Of a stretch of DNA of 64,000 bases, positions 1 to 9,112 are shown piece by piece. Below the pieces are notes generated by a model that had not been told where the DNA came from, did not search any database, and saw only the letters and a program-made list of their open reading frames with translations. Source of the DNA: a virus; IMG/VR virus record IMGVR_UViG_3300033064_003914, positions 30,032 to 94,031 of that record; one strand, given 5' to 3'. Within the stretch, counting starts at the first letter, position 1. Each line of letters opens with the position of its first letter. The position numbers and the translations under genes are program-made.

Positions 1-528
1 TCCAGCTGCAGTACCGGGGGTCATGCCTGCGGCTGTTTCTTCGTACTTCAGCTCAAGGAAGACCATCTGCACCGTCTCCATGATTATGATATCTTGTGCC
101 GATACGCTACCGCCTAGCGCTGTGATCTTCGGGTATTTGAGGGTGTAGGTAATCGTTTTGCTGCCGGCGATCGCACCGCCACCGATAGCGCACCCGCCCT
201 TAGCCTTAAGTATAATATCTGCACCCGTCGCTGCGCACAAAGGCCCATAGTTATCGATAAACGCTTTAAACGTACCTGAGCCGCCTACGACGCGCTCAAA
301 CGTGGCCGTACCGCGGCGGCGGCCACCGATGTAATAGACGTTTTGTCCAGGGGAGTTCTCCGGGCTGATCTCATAAACAAAGTTGATCGGCCGCTCAATG
401 TTAAATTGCACACGCTGTACAATGGCGCCGACAGTGCCGTTAAGGTCCAGCGTGCAATTTTCAGCGGTAAATGCGCCGCCAATTGTCTGGTCTTTGGTTT
501 CAAAAATATTTGCTCTATGTGCTGGCAT
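1..528 (-). CDS. putative tail tube protein (3' end beyond left edge)
   Basis: The frame opens at ATG 526-528 after a GGAGCTAGAAC ribosome binding site and stays open to the left edge, so 176 codons are visible and the stop is missing. The product begins MPAHRANIF and is rich in Gly, Thr and aromatic residues with no membrane segment or catalytic motif. It starts 40 bp after the tail sheath gene. In contractile-tailed phages the tube gene usually follows the sheath, and that synteny is the main reason for the call. Another small tail structural protein remains possible. Confidence 0.6.
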   Translation of the reverse strand, partial: MPAHRANIFETKDQTIGGAFTAENCTLDLNGTVGAIVQRVQFNIERPINFVYEISPENSPGQNVYYIGGRRRGTATFERVVGGSGTFKAFIDNYGPLCAATGADIILKAKGGCAIGGGAIAGSKTITYTLKYPKITALGGSVSAQDIIIMETVQMVFLELKYEETAAGMTPGTAAG

Positions 529-568
529 GTTCTAGCTCCGTTGCTTTGTTGTTTGATTCGCCGTTAAA

Positions 569-3457
569 TTATACGACCAAGTGAAGTTCAATATTGTTCA
601 ACGGCGCGGGCACGACCAAATCAAGCACGACTTCGATCCGGTCTTTGAGCAGTGGGTGAATACGCAGCACGCGGATTTCGCCGCTTATTAGCTGCGCGCC
701 AAGCTCTGCTGTGTAACCGCTTGTCGCGAGAAAATCGAGGATTTCGTTAACACGATTCAGGATGTAGTCAACCATTCCTGGCGTGGCGTTTGTGCGGCCG
801 ATGTACGGGCGCAGACGACGCAGGAACAAGTACGCCAGCGAATCGACGTTACGCCGAATCATCTCTTCTCGGCGGTTGAGGTCAAGGTTATCGGTCGTGA
901 GGCCGTGCCGCGTGAACGGCGTGCCGTCTCGATCCTCCGTTACGATCCACACGCCAGCTTCGGCCATACGGTTAAGCTGCGTCTCGTTAAACATCTTGTA
1001 CGAGCGCGTGTAGTCGTCAAAACCCGCAACTTCAACGTTTGTCATGCCTTGATGCGGTACAACACCGGACACAAGACCCCCGAGCGCGGCCGCCAGATAA
1101 TATCCGGGCTGCAGGCGACCGGCGGAACCAACCTGATCAGGCCATATCGCGCAGATACGCCGACTGCCCCAAGCACCAGCTTGCGAGGCAATGTCGTCAG
1201 CCATCTCTGTGCGACTCAGGTTGTGCCAAACTTCAACGCGCTCAGCTTCAGTCACCGGGGCTCCGGTACCTGTGTAAAGCAGCAGCGAGTTTTCAGAGAG
1301 CACCTCGTCAACAACGTATTCGCTGTACGTTGTCTCGCCAAAACCGTTAACAGCAAAACCGTATCGCACGATGTCGCCCGGAACCACGCCGTTTGTAATA
1401 AAGTAGCTGTTGTTCTCTTCTACGAGGAGCAGCGTGAACTGGTCGCCGCTAGCACTGTCGTTATCGCTGACAGTTGCAAGCACTACGTCAGACACATTGC
1501 CGGAAACGCCGTCGATGGCCGCGCCCTCGCCGACTACGAGCCTTGTCGAATTTGACTGAATGCCGAAGAACCCGGCCTTCCAGTTATTTGCAATCTCGTT
1601 CGACTCGTTATTGATGTGCGCTGCGTATAACGACTGTACCTGCTTGTTGAACGTCATCGGCACGAGGTTATACAGATCGTCGCGACCCTTGAGCCGCTCA
1701 AGTACCTCGCCCCAGCTGTCCAGATCGTCAGGCTCGCATACGCCCGTGTACTTAACGGCTGTTCCGTTTGAGTTTGAGAGCGCCTTGAAAACGCCCCACT
1801 TTAGCGGGTTATCAGGGTCAAGCTGGCCGGGGATGACGTTAAGGTCGCCGACACTTGAAATAGACTCTACTGTGTCGCACAGATCAGCGACCCATTCGCG
1901 GTACTCAAGGTATAGCTGCCCGCGCGAAACAGGCAACGGCAGCGCTGTGCCGGCGTCCGTCCACTCGGGGTGGAACGCGGTCACGCCAGACTTAACAACA
2001 ATCTGAGTAGCTTCCAGCTCGTAATTAACGCCCGAAGTCGTATTTAGCCGGTTCTCGGAAATTTGAATATCGTCTTTGATGAATAGGCTCATGTCCAGAC
2101 TGGAAAGCTCCAGCATATCGGCCGGGAGATTGTCGCGAAGGATAAGTTTGTTTACAGCGCCGGCCGTGCTGGCCACGACCGAAACGTACCACTTATCTCC
2201 CTTGACCATAGTCGTAACCGGCGATGTTCCGTCGATGTCGGCTACGAAAGCAACGCTTACGCCGTACTGACCTACCGGGAAGTAATTACCGGCAGCTGTG
2301 CCGGAGCTCGTTACCTCAAACGGGGCCGCGTAGTCGAGGCCCTTGGTCGTGCGGACGCTCACCTGCGGCGGCGTGTCGCCTTCGCCTGCGCCGGAGATGT
2401 AGCCGCCCTTTACGCACTCTAAAATATACGTGTCGTTGTAATTGCCGGTGTAGTTACCACTGATGTTCGACTTTGCACGAACTTTCGTGAAGTCCTGCCG
2501 AATAGTGATGCTCCACTTCTGCCCGATTACAAAGTTACTAGCAATGATGTCAGCGGCTGCGGCCGAGGCTATGCAACCAGGGCTCGATAGGGCGCTAAAT
2601 GTAACTTTTAACCCACGCGCGCCGATTACAATTTCGTCCCCGATGTTACCGGGGTTTAACTCGGCCACATCGTCAAGGCTGCTAGTCGAGCGCACGCGCA
2701 TACGCGTACCTGTGCAACCAGCAACAGACGAATTAATTACTTCAATTGTGTACGTCTCGGTAAGAGCGCCGTCAACAAGGCCGTCATACTCGCTAACATC
2801 GATATCTAAAATGGCAACGCAATTAACTGGACCAGAGATTTGAGCGCTGTCCAGCACTTCGTTACCGCTCTCCGAATTAAAATCACTCTCGTTGCCGCTG
2901 TCCATTACTGCGGCGTTAATTACAGAGGCGACCGTCTCGCTGGCAAAACCGGCAACGCTTGTTTCCAAAATTTTCTCTACGCATGTCTCGCCGCTATCGA
3001 CGACACCGCGAAGGCGGACCACGTCACCAATTTTTACATCGCGTTCGTAGAACGCTCCGCTCCGCTCGAATGTTCCGTTCGCCTTAAAATACAACGGCGA
3101 GCCGGCCTCATTTGCCTCGACAGCTTCGACCCAGTTACGCTTACCGGCGACCGCGCGAATAACTGTGTCAGCGCTGGCTGTGGTGTGTTCAAGGTAACGC
3201 AGCAGCGCGTTATCGGCGAACAGTTTAACGTAAGCGCTATCAACCTTGGAGCCAGCCCGACGCTGCGGGTAGGCGTAATTTGTATCAACGGCCGAATTGT
3301 AAGCGCCGAGGCCGGACAGGGCCTTCTCAGACACATCTAAATAGCGATGCAGGATCGCATTCGGGCCGGAAATGTGTGCGCGCAGCGGTTCCGTGATTTC
3401 CGTCGGAACAATAGTGAATTCCTGAAAGACAAGAACCTGCGGTTTTACGTATGCCAT
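569..3457 (-). CDS. contractile tail sheath protein
   Basis: This 962-residue protein begins MAYVKPQVLVFQEF, a sheath-like N-terminus. Its last third has the sheath C-terminal pattern: an AWGSRRICAIWPD segment, PHQGMTNVEVAGFDD, GVWIVTEDRDGTPFTRHGLTTD and a terminal beta-rich LNNIELHLVV. The middle is a long variable beta-rich insertion, making it larger than the usual 400-700 residues. An upstream ATG at 3472 is in frame, but the GGAG at about 3465 sits between the two and fits ATG 3457. It is the strongest evidence that the virion has a contractile tail. Confidence 0.9.
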   Translation of the reverse strand: MAYVKPQVLVFQEFTIVPTEITEPLRAHISGPNAILHRYLDVSEKALSGLGAYNSAVDTNYAYPQRRAGSKVDSAYVKLFADNALLRYLEHTTASADTVIRAVAGKRNWVEAVEANEAGSPLYFKANGTFERSGAFYERDVKIGDVVRLRGVVDSGETCVEKILETSVAGFASETVASVINAAVMDSGNESDFNSESGNEVLDSAQISGPVNCVAILDIDVSEYDGLVDGALTETYTIEVINSSVAGCTGTRMRVRSTSSLDDVAELNPGNIGDEIVIGARGLKVTFSALSSPGCIASAAAADIIASNFVIGQKWSITIRQDFTKVRAKSNISGNYTGNYNDTYILECVKGGYISGAGEGDTPPQVSVRTTKGLDYAAPFEVTSSGTAAGNYFPVGQYGVSVAFVADIDGTSPVTTMVKGDKWYVSVVASTAGAVNKLILRDNLPADMLELSSLDMSLFIKDDIQISENRLNTTSGVNYELEATQIVVKSGVTAFHPEWTDAGTALPLPVSRGQLYLEYREWVADLCDTVESISSVGDLNVIPGQLDPDNPLKWGVFKALSNSNGTAVKYTGVCEPDDLDSWGEVLERLKGRDDLYNLVPMTFNKQVQSLYAAHINNESNEIANNWKAGFFGIQSNSTRLVVGEGAAIDGVSGNVSDVVLATVSDNDSASGDQFTLLLVEENNSYFITNGVVPGDIVRYGFAVNGFGETTYSEYVVDEVLSENSLLLYTGTGAPVTEAERVEVWHNLSRTEMADDIASQAGAWGSRRICAIWPDQVGSAGRLQPGYYLAAALGGLVSGVVPHQGMTNVEVAGFDDYTRSYKMFNETQLNRMAEAGVWIVTEDRDGTPFTRHGLTTDNLDLNRREEMIRRNVDSLAYLFLRRLRPYIGRTNATPGMVDYILNRVNEILDFLATSGYTAELGAQLISGEIRVLRIHPLLKDRIEVVLDLVVPAPLNNIELHLVV

Positions 3458-3563
3458 ATTAAAGCTCTCCATGCCGTAATGCTGTGGTCGGTGCTCTGGT
3501 AATCAGTATAAGTAACCTGTTACTGCAAAAAAAGCACCTACACAAAGTTTATGAAGTTGGGTT

Positions 3564-4247
3564 CTAGCACGCAAACAATTCAGACGCCTTTAGGACAAAC
3601 CGCTTAAGTCGCGGCGCAGCGGGCTGGAGTTCCCAAGACTCCTCGGCCACATATGCTACGGTAACAGGTACGGCATAGCCCTGTACCACCTCTTGCACCT
3701 CACCTATTCCGCCCACTTCGCTAACAATAAAGCGCATAAACCCCATCTGCTCGCGAATCCATGGGCCGAAGTGCTGTAAAAATTTAACAACTTCAACTGT
3801 TAACAACTCGGCTTCTAGGCCAGTTAACGCTAAACAGTATAACGTATGACTACCCTCCCACAAACCATGATACTGACTAGAACCGCTAAAAACATTAGCG
3901 CCAGCCTGATCGCCTATCCCGGTTCTTTTCCACGCCCAGCTGCCTCTTTTAATAAGGATAGCGGGACGGTTGTCGGCTTCGTTTGGGAGCCAGCGGGTAA
4001 TACTTTCAATAATTATGCTGCTGTTGCTCAGGCCGTTTTCGTCTTTAACCCACGGGCCCTCATCAATAAATTTCTGACGAAGCTGCGGCTCTTCTATGTT
4101 ATTTGCGTCGGAGAAGTGCGCGATGAGCAGCTGGCGTAAAAGTCCAGTCACGACGTGCGGGCGCATGCCGTAAGAGCAGAGAGAACTTACGCGCGCAATG
4201 CGGTCTTCCGGGACACGGTCAAGCGGGCAATTATCTTCGTCTGACAT
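3564..4247 (-). CDS. putative tail completion / neck protein
   Basis: This 227-residue soluble protein has no catalytic motif that I can see. The central stretch (GSHTLYCLALTGLEAELLTVEV, read as two halves around residue 140) and a following FGPWIRE...MRFIVSEVG segment resemble small phage proteins that sit at the head-tail junction or cap the tail. It lies directly upstream of the sheath gene in transcription order and overlaps the end of the preceding 57-codon gene by 17 bp, implying coupled translation. The role is inferred from position and general pattern. Confidence 0.55.
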   Translation of the reverse strand: MSDEDNCPLDRVPEDRIARVSSLCSYGMRPHVVTGLLRQLLIAHFSDANNIEEPQLRQKFIDEGPWVKDENGLSNSSIIIESITRWLPNEADNRPAILIKRGSWAWKRTGIGDQAGANVFSGSSQYHGLWEGSHTLYCLALTGLEAELLTVEVVKFLQHFGPWIREQMGFMRFIVSEVGGIGEVQEVVQGYAVPVTVAYVAEESWELQPAAPRLKRFVLKASELFAC

Positions 4248-4404
4248 TTTGTAGGTAATTCTTTAAAAAATCGTCTGTTTGGGGCTCAAGGCGAATTTTA
4301 ATTGGCTCGATAAGTTTTATTGGCTTATCCGCAAATTTTAACGGTTTATCCAATAGCCGAATAGTCTGCTGCAATTTTATTTTATCGTCGTTTGCGTCAG
4401 TCAT
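4231..4404 (-). CDS. small hypothetical protein (57 aa)
   Basis: A short frame opens at ATG 4402-4404, which overlaps the stop of the upstream gene in a TAATG arrangement. A TTG at 4416 is in frame, but the overlap favours the ATG. The product is charged and repetitive: KPLKF, KPIKL and EPIKI occur in succession, giving a short alternating basic/hydrophobic pattern. Tight packing between two neck-type genes suggests it is translated with them. Function unknown. Confidence 0.6.
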   Translation of the reverse strand: MTDANDDKIKLQQTIRLLDKPLKFADKPIKLIEPIKIRLEPQTDDFLKNYLQNVRRR

Positions 4405-5639
4405 TAAATTTCCCAAAAATTGTTAACTTTGCGTTTTGACGCCGATGACGACGAGGAGCTGCTAGCCGCAGTGGACGAAGAGCCGCTAGAAGAACTGCTA
4501 GACAAATGCGAAATAACTAGTTCTTTTGTGTCAGGCCCGTACTCGTGATGCTTTTCATACAGCAATACGTGAGGGCCGTAGTTTAAATGCAGCGTTGAAG
4601 TCCAGTCGCCATTTGCGTCTGTAGTTGTGGCGGCTACGGCGAGGTTTCGGGGCGGGAATTGCGGTTCTGACTCGTCAAACGTTTCTTTTTCAAACGCAAA
4701 CAAGTACGCGTCGGCGACGGGGTTGTCTTCAGCCGTGCGGTATCGCAGGTCGCCGCCGTTGTAGCTGGACGTTACCGCGACGCACCCGGTACCTAGAATC
4801 GGCACGTCTGGGTAATCTGGCTCATCGTGCGCTAACTGTATTGTATACGCTATGTTGGCAAACGGGATTAAACCCATGATGACTTCATAAATAAGCGGCA
4901 CACCACGAATAGCTGCAGCGACTTTTATGTCATCAATTCGCCACCGCTCGTCGGTTTTGTCGTTGATCCAAATATCGCGGTAATTTAATCCCGGGAAACC
5001 TATGACTCGCGCTGTGACAACTGGATTCTCGCGCGTAGAGCCGCGGAGCTTGTCGTCTGAATCTTCTTGAATAATTTGCGGGCTTAAATCCCAACACTGC
5101 ATAGCAAGCGGTGGATGATAACCACCCTCGTAATTTGTGCCGTAGCAGAGCGGGCAGTCGCCATTGGACGCTTCTTGCGTTAGGGTTTCGCGGCATCTTG
5201 AGCAGGGCGTGCCATAACGCAGGATCTTAAGCAGATAGCCGCTTGTCGATACTTTCTGATGCCGCAACGTTTCTTTGCGAATAATCTCGCGCGCGGTAAC
5301 CCAGTCGTGTTCCGCTAATTCTCCCCAGCAAGACGCCGGAGCTGAAACGTACTCCCCAGTCGCTGTTGTTAAAATTACGCGATAATGACTAATAATTAAA
5401 TCGCCGGCGTCGCGGCGTTTTGCGTCAGTAGCGTAAACGACGTTAGTTACCGGCGCGCCTACTGTACGCCAGTTATGCGCGTCAGGCAGCCCGGTGTCGC
5501 TGGTCTGCAATTGAAATACGTACGGGCCCGGGTCATTAAAACTGGGCTCAAGCTGCCACCAAACGCGCGTAACGCCCCGGATCATGTGATCTACGGAAAC
5601 GCGCCTAAACGGGTAAGACTTTTGCAGCGACATAGGCAT
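4404..5639 (-). CDS. putative neck/tail connector protein with Cys4 zinc knuckle and Ser-rich tail
   Basis: A 411-residue virion-type protein. Around residues 145-175 two CxxC pairs (CSRC and CPLC) are spaced like a structural zinc ribbon, followed by GTNYEGGYHPP. The centre is beta-rich. The C-terminus ends in a low-complexity serine run with SSSSSSGSSS followed by KRKVNN. It lies between a terminator and the tail-completion genes, which fits a head-tail connector. The two ATGs at 5639 and 5633 are both usable, as no strong Shine-Dalgarno decides between them. Confidence 0.6.
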   Translation of the reverse strand: MPMSLQKSYPFRRVSVDHMIRGVTRVWWQLEPSFNDPGPYVFQLQTSDTGLPDAHNWRTVGAPVTNVVYATDAKRRDAGDLIISHYRVILTTATGEYVSAPASCWGELAEHDWVTAREIIRKETLRHQKVSTSGYLLKILRYGTPCSRCRETLTQEASNGDCPLCYGTNYEGGYHPPLAMQCWDLSPQIIQEDSDDKLRGSTRENPVVTARVIGFPGLNYRDIWINDKTDERWRIDDIKVAAAIRGVPLIYEVIMGLIPFANIAYTIQLAHDEPDYPDVPILGTGCVAVTSSYNGGDLRYRTAEDNPVADAYLFAFEKETFDESEPQFPPRNLAVAATTTDANGDWTSTLHLNYGPHVLLYEKHHEYGPDTKELVISHLSSSSSSGSSSTAASSSSSSSASKRKVNNFWEI

Positions 5640-5684
5640 TACCGGCGCAAGCAGTAAAACGTTATTATGACCGCGCTGATAGCT

Positions 5685-5724
5685 AAAAAAAAGGGGTTGC
5701 GGTCTTGGACTACCGGAAACCCCT
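5685..5724 (-). terminator. rho-independent terminator
   Basis: On the minus strand AGGGGTT (from 5724) pairs with AACCCCT ending at 5692, followed by eight T residues. It lies just past the stop of the 118-residue gene and ahead of the 411-residue gene, so it divides the structural transcript. Immediately after the T run comes GCTATCAG, a motif shared with other terminators here. Confidence 0.85.
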
Positions 5725-5750
5725 AAGATAACATAGCCGAACGAGCAAGA

Positions 5751-6107
5751 TCAGCAGCCGGCCGGTTGAAGCACTCGGCCGGATACGACGCGAGTACCCG
5801 GCTTTCGGCCGGTGTTCTTGATCTCCACAGCGACGCCGAGACTAATCAAGCGATTTGCCTTATGTGGCTTGAAGATATAGTTATTTCCGATTATTCGGTC
5901 GGGAAGGAACGGATTACGGTCCAACCCTCGGTTACCGTGCGGATGCGCGTCCAGAAACTTTTCCGCAACCTTTTGCCGCAGCGTGTAAAAACGAATCGCC
6001 GTCAGTGGCCGAAGGCCCTGCAGCTCACGACCAAAATTAATACGGGCCCGAATTTCGCGCATCGTAATCGCGCACTCACACAACCAAGGCATGGCGCTCT
6101 TTGCCAT
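5751..6107 (-). CDS. hypothetical protein (118 aa)
   Basis: A basic protein starting MAKSAMPW with a clean GGAGCTGACA ribosome binding site. It contains many Arg/Lys residues, a FGRELQGLRPL segment and a C-terminal GTRVVSGRVLQPAGC. No membrane segment or known motif is visible. It is a single-gene unit bounded by terminator-like structures on both sides, unlike its tightly packed neighbours, so it may be expressed separately from the rest of the neck module. Confidence 0.6.
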   Translation of the reverse strand: MAKSAMPWLCECAITMREIRARINFGRELQGLRPLTAIRFYTLRQKVAEKFLDAHPHGNRGLDRNPFLPDRIIGNNYIFKPHKANRLISLGVAVEIKNTGRKPGTRVVSGRVLQPAGC

Positions 6108-6204
6108 TGTCAGCTCCTGTCGGCCTTGAACATGCAGTTATTACGCATAACCGCTCCTTAGGTAAACCGACGCCATAAATTTAGCGCCGGCTTGTCTTGC
6201 CGCT

Positions 6205-6295
6205 TGGCGCGCAAAAAAAAACGCGCCAAAAAACGACATACGCTAACGCAAAATGATAGCTATTTAATATGCCGCTTTTTTGCGCGTTTTTTAGC
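6205..6295 (-). terminator. probable terminator / A-T tract hairpin region
   Basis: Two complementary elements flank a 60-bp AT-rich stretch. On the minus strand AAAAAACGCGC near 6289-6279 can pair with GCGCGTTTTTT near 6222-6212, and GGCGCG/CGCGCC can alternatively close a loop made of nine T. It follows the stop of the 335-residue gene. A TGATAGC element lies inside at 6254-6260. The exact termination point is unclear. Confidence 0.5.
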
Positions 6296-6297
6296 TG

Positions 6298-7305
6298 TTA
6301 ATAACGCGAGCGAATACCTGACGAGTATGCGCCGTATTGATATAAAGAGCCCACCTCGCCGTAGCCGCCCTCGAGGTTAATAGACGCCTTTTTACCGCGC
6401 ACCCATTCTCGGTAAGCCTGCCACCGAGCCTGCCCAGCGCGCTCGTAATTGGCTTCTTTATTTTGGTCGCTAATCTGCACCCCAGCCGCTGAGTAATCTA
6501 ACTGATTGCGGCGGTACTGCTCCGCCACCATAAAAAACAAATTAGCGCAAATACCTTCAAGCCAATGATATCTAAACGGAAAATTCTGCGTCGTGAACGT
6601 GCCGATTGGCGGCGGTACTTCATTCCAATACTGAACAGGCCGCTGGATAGCCAAAGCAATTTCCGCGTCGTCGAACATTAGGTTATCGAGCAGAAAACTC
6701 TCGCCGGGGGCAGAGTCGCGTAGGTGCAGCCTGATTTCAGCTATTGATGGTGGGCCGTCTGGCGTAGCGTTTCCGTGCAAACTACGCGAGATAATTAACG
6801 AGAAGATATTTGAGAAAACTACGCACGGGGATACTGCCGGGTCTTCACTTACCGTCACTAAAGCAGCTTCGGCGTAGTATATGCCCGGAAACGCCGCCAA
6901 GGCCGCTGTAAGGGCAAACTGCACCTTGCCCACCGCGGCGTCAGTTATTTGCCCGATTAACTCTGTTGGAGCCTGCTGGTTGCCCAGCGAGATCTGTTCT
7001 TTTACTCGAAGCGTAATCGCGTACCCCGCGACCTGCGCCACCCCCGCGCTAAATCCGACGGTTGTCAGATCTACAGGGTGCCCTGCGTTATCGTGCAATT
7101 GCCAGTCAATTGTTGCGCACTGCCCCTGATTAATGCTGATAGCGCGCATTCGGGTCAAAACGGGCTGGCCGTTAACAGTCGAAACAGGCGCGCTGACGAC
7201 GTTTTGTGTAACGGCGGATACCGGGGTAAGCGGCGATGGTGCCAGTTCGTTTACATTGCAGCACGGGGCAGCTGGCGCCGAGCCGGGAGTCGCAATTACG
7301 ACCAT
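6298..7305 (-). CDS. putative neck / head-completion structural protein
   Basis: 335 residues. The N-terminal 40 residues are Pro/Ala/Ser-rich. A beta-sandwich-like domain follows (ATIDWQLHDNAGHPVDLTT through VVFSNIFSLIISR). An alpha-helical C-terminal half contains VQYWNEVPPP, FPFRYHWLEGICANLFF and a basic VRGKKASINL end. This two-part layout of a baseplate/adhesin-like N domain and a helical domain resembles phage neck or connector proteins. Start at ATG 7305 with GAGGTGAAAC. It is the first gene after a terminator. Confidence 0.5.
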   Translation of the reverse strand: MVVIATPGSAPAAPCCNVNELAPSPLTPVSAVTQNVVSAPVSTVNGQPVLTRMRAISINQGQCATIDWQLHDNAGHPVDLTTVGFSAGVAQVAGYAITLRVKEQISLGNQQAPTELIGQITDAAVGKVQFALTAALAAFPGIYYAEAALVTVSEDPAVSPCVVFSNIFSLIISRSLHGNATPDGPPSIAEIRLHLRDSAPGESFLLDNLMFDDAEIALAIQRPVQYWNEVPPPIGTFTTQNFPFRYHWLEGICANLFFMVAEQYRRNQLDYSAAGVQISDQNKEANYERAGQARWQAYREWVRGKKASINLEGGYGEVGSLYQYGAYSSGIRSRY

Positions 7306-7322
7306 GTTTCACCTCATTGGGG

Positions 7323-7355
7323 AAAAATAAAAGGCTGACCCGAAGGCCAGCCTTT
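7323..7355 (-). terminator. rho-independent terminator
   Basis: Minus strand AAAGGCTG and CAGCCTTT form a GC-rich stem around a CCTTCGGG apex, followed by TTATTTTTCC. It ends the transcript that carries the major capsid gene block and lies between the 107-residue and 335-residue genes. Confidence 0.85.
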
Positions 7356-7390
7356 GTATCTTATCACGACGAATCGCAATAATTAAATTG

Positions 7391-7714
7391 TCAATCAAAG
7401 CCCGCCGGCGATGCAGTGCCCAGCGTGTTGCTGGACAGATTGACCTCGTCGATGCTGTTGTCAGCTGTATCGGTAAGGTAAACCGCCGGAGACTTAGTGA
7501 TAACCAGGTCTCCGCTATTGAGCGCCTTCTCGAGCGCCTTAAACGCCCGCTGCGAGCCTTTACCGCCGTTGCCAAGCTTAGCTACGAGATCGCCGGGCAC
7601 AGTGTACGTGCCGTTGTCCGCGAGCCGCTTGCCGTGGGCGCCAAGAAAACCAAAGGTCGCTTCCGCGCCTGAGATGTTCTTAACTGTTGTGTATAAACCG
7701 GGTACAAGTGCCAT
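7391..7714 (-). CDS. small virion structural protein (107 aa)
   Basis: A beta-rich, Gly/Ser/Thr-rich protein without cysteine. The stretch FGFLGAHGKRLADNGTYTVPG, described here in two parts as a turn-rich hairpin, is typical of phage decoration or minor capsid proteins. It is the last gene before a strong terminator and two genes downstream of the major capsid protein. Start ATG 7714 with CGGAGTGAAC. Function is inferred from position only. Confidence 0.55.
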   Translation of the reverse strand: MALVPGLYTTVKNISGAEATFGFLGAHGKRLADNGTYTVPGDLVAKLGNGGKGSQRAFKALEKALNSGDLVITKSPAVYLTDTADNSIDEVNLSSNTLGTASPAGFD

Positions 7715-7733
7715 TGTTCACTCCGTTTGTTAG

Positions 7734-8117
7734 TTAGCCTGCGTCTTGAGCGGCAATCGCCAGCGCGGCCTGCAGACGCAACACCGCGTCAGCGATGTGC
7801 GGCTGCTGGGCCACGACGTCGGCAGCTTGATTAAACGCCGCAACCTTTTCCGAGCCGGCCAGACCGGCAGCGACAAGAACAGCGTCGAGCTGCTCGTTGG
7901 CGCTAGCCAGTTTGGACGTTTCGACCGCGGCGGCCTTTTGCTGCTCTGCCGTATAGAGCACGTGAAGTTTCTGGGCTGCAGCCCACATACCCGAGGCTTC
8001 ACTTTCATTACGCGGACGAATGCCGTGCGCTGAAAGCTTCTCGAAGAAGTAGGGCGCCGCCAGCTCGTTTACGAGTACCGCAACGCTCTGATCGGCGGCT
8101 TGCTTAACCTGATCCAT
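7734..8117 (-). CDS. small alpha-helical head-module protein (127 aa)
   Basis: Strongly helical and Ala/Gln-rich, with heptad-like hydrophobic spacing over most of its length (for example VKQAADQSVAVLVNELAA). No cysteine and no membrane segment. It lies directly after the capsid gene with a GGAGCACATGAC ribosome binding site. It may be a head assembly or head-tail joining factor, but no family is recognised. Confidence 0.5.
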   Translation of the reverse strand: MDQVKQAADQSVAVLVNELAAPYFFEKLSAHGIRPRNESEASGMWAAAQKLHVLYTAEQQKAAAVETSKLASANEQLDAVLVAAGLAGSEKVAAFNQAADVVAQQPHIADAVLRLQAALAIAAQDAG

Positions 8118-8143
8118 GTCATGTGCTCCTTGTTACGTTGTTA

Positions 8144-9073
8144 TCACTTGAAGTCCACGCGAGCGAGACCGTTCGTATGACCGAACGAGCCGCCCTGCGT
8201 GTTGTAGGCGAAGTACTCAAGCATGAACGCCTCACGACGGATATACATCGTGGTGGGCTCGAGCTCGTAGTTCTTGCCGATGAACTTCGGCGACGCGAAC
8301 ATGTACATCGTGTCCGTCGGGACAAGACCGGTCTTGATCGTGACGATCCAACGGCAGTTGAGGAAATTGGTTTCCGCCCAGCCGTTCTTGATGATGTCTT
8401 GCGAGAAGTCACCACCCATCTCGTCGCGACCGAACTTGAGGAGCTCCTTGATCGTGAGGTTATTCACGAGGCAGGTTTCAACCTCAAAATGCGACGGCGT
8501 ACGGGGCATGATCTTGAGAGCATCAACCAGCGTCTCGCGGGTGATACCACCATAGATTTCCTCGTACTGCACAGCGCCCGAAGCGAGGTTAGTCGCGCCG
8601 GGAGTGTCGCCAAGAACGGCGTTAAGAGCAGCAATAAACTTCGAGTCTTCCTCGGCGAGCATGTCCTTGATCATGTTGTCCGACAGAACCTGTCGGATGT
8701 CCATGACGTACGTACGCAGCTCGTCGACGTCCTTAACAGCGCGGGGCGACACGATCCGGTCAAACATGACGCGGTAGCGAGGGCCACGGATGTAAAAGTT
8801 AATCGGGAGCGTCGCGAACGGAAGCGACACAGCCGCCGGGGAATCGGGCTCCTTGTCCACAACCTTAACGGGCTTGTCAGTATCAACCTGACGGTCGAGC
8901 TCGTCGTTGGTGATGGTCAGCGGCGGCATAATCCGCCGGTAGAACCCGTCTTCACGCATCTTGGTGCGCGTGAAGTCGTTAACCGCATCAATGGCCTGCT
9001 TTTGCATGCCGGGGGTGTCGAGCTGCTCAAAGAGAGTCTCGTTAAGCAGCTGGATTTCTTGCTGAGTGGGCAT
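8144..9073 (-). CDS. major capsid protein (HK97-fold expected)
   Basis: 309 residues beginning MPTQQEIQLLNETLFEQL. The organisation fits a phage coat protein: a helical N-arm, a central DEFG-like region with the charged DSKFIAALNAVLGD helix, and a C-terminal beta-rich part (WIVTIKTGLVPTDTMYMFASP) ending AYNTQGGSFGHTNGLARVDFK in two segments. It sits between scaffold/decoration-type genes and neck genes, has a strong GGAGGTTCC site and high use of GC-ending codons as expected for an abundant product. A long antisense frame over it is a coding shadow. Confidence 0.8.
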   Translation of the reverse strand: MPTQQEIQLLNETLFEQLDTPGMQKQAIDAVNDFTRTKMREDGFYRRIMPPLTITNDELDRQVDTDKPVKVVDKEPDSPAAVSLPFATLPINFYIRGPRYRVMFDRIVSPRAVKDVDELRTYVMDIRQVLSDNMIKDMLAEEDSKFIAALNAVLGDTPGATNLASGAVQYEEIYGGITRETLVDALKIMPRTPSHFEVETCLVNNLTIKELLKFGRDEMGGDFSQDIIKNGWAETNFLNCRWIVTIKTGLVPTDTMYMFASPKFIGKNYELEPTTMYIRREAFMLEYFAYNTQGGSFGHTNGLARVDFK

Positions 9074-9112
9074 TGTTGGAACCTCCGTGTTCCGGTGAAG
9101 TTAAAAGGTTAA

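Noticed and set aside
8123-9112. 329-codon frame on the plus strand over the major capsid gene
   Set aside because: Exact antisense shadow of a strongly biased gene on the minus strand; no ribosome binding site and Arg/Val/Leu-rich composition typical of shadows.
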